The notes under the pieces were generated by a model. It saw only the letters and a list, made by a program, of their open reading frames with translations, did not search any database and was not told the DNA's origin. A DNA stretch of 64,000 nt from Haloterrigena salina JCM 13891 (lineage in GTDB: Archaea; Halobacteriota; Halobacteria; Halobacteriales; Natrialbaceae). Position 1 is the stretch's first letter, and each line of letters begins with the position of its first letter. Position numbers and translations under genes: made by a program. Location: contig NZ_AOIS01000010.1 of assembly GCF_000337495.1 (NCBI RefSeq), positions 66,812 through 130,811 of the forward strand, in the 5' to 3' direction. Positions 62,601-64,000 of this stretch are shown piece by piece.

Positions 62601-62989
62601 CAGAACGAACGCATCGCATCGCGATCGAACTCGCCGGTCCGTCGATAGGTCTCCGCTTCCGTGTGCACCGACAGCGCCCCCGACTCGAGCGCCGTGTCGA
62701 CGTCGACGCCGCGGGATCGCATCGCCGCGAGCACCTCGTCGACGGTGTTGTCGTCGGCGACGTAGATGCACCGCTCACCGCGCTCGAGTCCCTCTTCGAT
62801 GAACGGGACGGCCGCGTCGAACTGCTCGGCGCGGTCCTCGTAGATGAGTGCGAAGTGATCGGTGTGTTCGTGGTCCTCGTTCGGGTCGATGGGACCGCGG
62901 ATATCGAACGTCGACCGCGAGGTGTCGAACCTGCCCTCGAAATCAGATGACGGCCGCTGGATGGTGTGGTCTGATAGCTGTTTACTCAT
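59606..62989 (-). CDS. Sensor histidine kinase with MEDS and four GAF domains
   Basis: 1127 residues. Order: MEDS domain (~35-225, HFALIYEDRAEQFDAAVPF, GERCIYVADDN); four GAF domains at about 270-415, 430-575, 590-735 and 750-895, each followed by a helical linker of QRRER type and starting with a similar sequence (DPNLDFEEK, DPDRDFDEK, DPSRSFEAK); HisKA with phosphorylated His916 (ASHDLQEPL); and HATPase_c (LLENAIQYS, DDGIGIDPDD, GTGIGLALC). Cytosolic. It should sense small molecules, perhaps redox or aromatic ligands as in other MEDS proteins. No response regulator is adjacent. Confidence 0.92.
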   Translation of the reverse strand: MSKQLSDHTIQRPSSDFEGRFDTSRSTFDIRGPIDPNEDHEHTDHFALIYEDRAEQFDAAVPFIEEGLERGERCIYVADDNTVDEVLAAMRSRGVDVDTALESGALSVHTEAETYRRTGEFDRDAMRSFWEETLADATDDEFAGLRAAAEMTWALEADDTGFDDLCEYEELLNPLYNDDDYAVLCQYNRNRFPAEILHNVLRTHPFLVHDDTTVCQNFYYTPPEEYFGPDNPSRELDRKLATLVDRTDARTTIETHERYQRELYEIIATPHASFDEKIAGLLELGRERLGLEIGYFTETIDENTFEIVDAVGAHENIRPGVTDSLCETYCEKLLASPGRIAVRDAAEAGWTDDPAYERFGLDAYFGTTIHVGGETYGTLCFGSETTREVPYTDAERTFLDLMGQLIEYELERQRRERFLRESSQITSDPNLDFEEKLQALFELGCEQFGLELGVMATVDSDDDRFEVEYVSDTYDGFEPGLELPLSETYCATVAGCDTVGSVDDPVEAGYDDLYVYRELDMKTYLGTYIEVEGDVDRTFFFVSEEPHDGEFSDDERTFQRLLGQWVKYELQRRQREAFLQESYRITADPDRDFDEKLEELLELGREWFGLEMGGLNHLPSRGGEFRLEKGVGLGVDDDDELWSDPGYGCFCRRTIESDDPVAMTDVHGTDWQDDAIHREFGLTSYLGTRVTDGSTPYGTFWFGSTEPRDRPFSETERTFIELLGQWISYELEREQREHHQQTLSRIAADPSRSFEAKLGDLFELGCERFDLEIGGIAEIDPASDSFKVQAIRGDHDQLQPGAEAPLSETYCRETVDHGAVADITDPERTGFGDSIAYEEFGVETYLGTRIELENEPDRTFFFVSTDARDREFTQVERTFLHLMSQWIAYELERTQRERALEESNERLEQFAYAASHDLQEPLRMVTSYLQLLENRYGDAFDEDGEEFLDFAVDGADRMREMIDGLLAYSRVETQGDPFEPVDLDALLEDVREDLQIQIEETDATIATDGLPRVSGDASQLRQVLQNLLENAIQYSDDTPPRVRIDATRRGREWVISVEDDGIGIDPDDQDRVFTVFDRLHSREEYDGTGIGLALCQRIVERHGGDIWVDAEPGDGSTFSFTLPAVRE

Positions 62990-63274
62990 GGATTACCCCT
63001 GAGCATCCGGTCCGATAAACGGAATCCCCCGGCTTCGGACCGGATGTCGTCGAGATCCGGAACTCGGTATGTCGACCGAAGAAATGAGGGCGAGGGTGAA
63101 AAGATTATCGCGGATCGTAATCGATTCGGGACGGGGTACGCGGACCGCGATCCCCACAGCGCGACGCTGTAATCCGAAGCGCCGCGAGCGGACCGACGCC
63201 CGCCGGTCGAAACCGAACGGCGGAGTCGCTCGGAAGCCAATGATACAAATCCCAGTCCTCCCAAGGGACCGGTA

Positions 63275-64000
63275 ATGGGAAACGCAGCACTCCGCGACAT
63301 CGCCGTCATCGAGGAGCTCCCCTTCTCCGAGATCGAGGGCATCGTCGCCGTCGACGCCCACAACTGGCTCTACCGCTATCTGACGACGACGGTCAAGTGG
63401 ACGGACAGCGACGTGTATACGACCGCCGACGGCACCGAGGTCGCCAACCTCGTCGGCATCGTCCAGGGGCTGCCCAAGTTCTTCGAGAACGACATCACGC
63501 CGGTGATGGTCTTCGACGGCGGTCCCTCCGAACTCAAGGAAGACGAGATCGAGTCCCGCCGCGACCAGCGTCGCACCTACGAGGAGCAACTCGAGGTCGC
63601 CCGCGAGGAAGGCGATCAGGTCGCCGTCGCGCAACTCGAGTCCCGAACCCAGCGGCTGACGCCGACGATCCAGGAGACCAGCCGCGAACTGCTCCGACGG
63701 CTCGACGTGCCGATCGTCGAGGCGCCCGCGGAGGGGGAGGCTCAGGCGGCCCACATGGTCCGCCGCGGCGACGCCGACTACGTGGGGTCGGAGGACTACG
63801 ACGCCCTCCTCTTCGGCTCGCCCCGGACGCTGCGCCAGCTGACGAGCAAGGGCGATCCCGAACTGATGGATCTCGAGGCGACCCTCGAGCACCACGGCCT
63901 CACCCTAGAGCAACTGATCGACGCGGCGATCCTCATCGGGACGGACTTCAACGAGGGCGTCTCGGGGATCGGCCCGAAGACGGCAATCTCGGCGATCACA
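63275..64000 (+). CDS. fen: Flap endonuclease 1, N-terminal part (3' end outside window)
   Basis: First 242 codons of FEN1/XPG family nuclease. Metal-binding acidic residues are visible: [10 protein letters not shown] (Asp27), [23 protein letters not shown] and [10 protein letters not shown], followed by the helix-hairpin-helix region [16 protein letters not shown]. It removes 5' flaps in Okazaki-fragment maturation with PCNA; the PCNA-binding peptide would be at the missing C-terminus. ATG at 63275 is the family start; the frame is open to the window edge. Confidence 0.95.
   Translation, partial: MGNAALRDIAVIEELPFSEIEGIVAVDAHNWLYRYLTTTVKWTDSDVYTTADGTEVANLVGIVQGLPKFFENDITPVMVFDGGPSELKEDEIESRRDQRRTYEEQLEVAREEGDQVAVAQLESRTQRLTPTIQETSRELLRRLDVPIVEAPAEGEAQAAHMVRRGDADYVGSEDYDALLFGSPRTLRQLTSKGDPELMDLEATLEHHGLTLEQLIDAAILIGTDFNEGVSGIGPKTAISAIT

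Overview
The window is a chromosomal segment of an extremely halophilic archaeon (class Halobacteria). Codon third positions are GC-rich, proteins are strongly Asp/Glu-rich, many exported proteins carry twin-arginine signals, several genes look leaderless behind TATA boxes, and there are archaeal housekeeping genes (RNase P component 4, FEN1, CRM/YhbY protein, Trm112-like protein, purA) beside families typical of haloarchaea (DICT, MEDS-GAF kinases, UPF0058). Gene content fits the Natrialbales best, but the genus cannot be fixed from the sequence.

Layout. 1-1.3 kb: end of a sensor histidine kinase and an alpha/beta hydrolase. 1.5-8.2 kb: an accessory metabolic module (BBE-like FAD oxidoreductase, small membrane protein, TauE/SafE exporter, dimeric alpha-beta barrel protein, SAM methyltransferase) bracketed by two paralogous winged-helix/FilR1 regulators whose promoter regions are also conserved. 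8.5-15.3 kb: OFA-family carrier, small membrane protein and a two-gene formate dehydrogenase-like complex (NuoF-like plus a large molybdopterin subunit). 15.4-20.6 kb: FAD monooxygenase, MaoC hydratase, lipoprotein, MscS channel, CRM protein and RNase P subunit. 20.8-23.5 kb: an orphan peptide-type ABC substrate-binding protein whose halves appear in swapped order, coupled to a PAP2 membrane phosphatase. 23.7-33.3 kb: small zinc-ribbon and hypothetical proteins, a degenerate KaiC-like protein, a DUF2797 protein, a PhoD phosphatase with a laminin-B-like tail, and a CbiX-DR2241 pair. 33.4-41.2 kb: purA, a winged-helix regulator, a large DUF-type coiled-coil protein, UPF0058, DUF998 and an orphan ABC ATPase. 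41.4-45.4 kb: type IV pilus-like ATPase and membrane platform. 45.4-45.7 kb: a non-coding nested inverted repeat. 45.8-47.8 kb: a methyltransferase and a secreted beta-propeller.

48.0-55.0 kb holds the most unusual locus: a tightly coupled three-gene operon encoding a large tubulin/FtsZ-like GTPase with coiled coils, a polytopic membrane P-loop GTPase, and a single-pass membrane protein with four tandem extracellular Ig-like repeats. It has its own TATA box upstream and a T-run downstream. I infer a membrane-coupled cytoskeletal or signalling machine of unknown role. 55.1-64 kb: tRNA-Gly(UCC), a PflA-like radical SAM protein, a patch of broken small genes, a DUF7344-like/DICT regulator pair, a GNAT acetyltransferase, a MEDS-4xGAF histidine kinase and the first 242 codons of FEN1.
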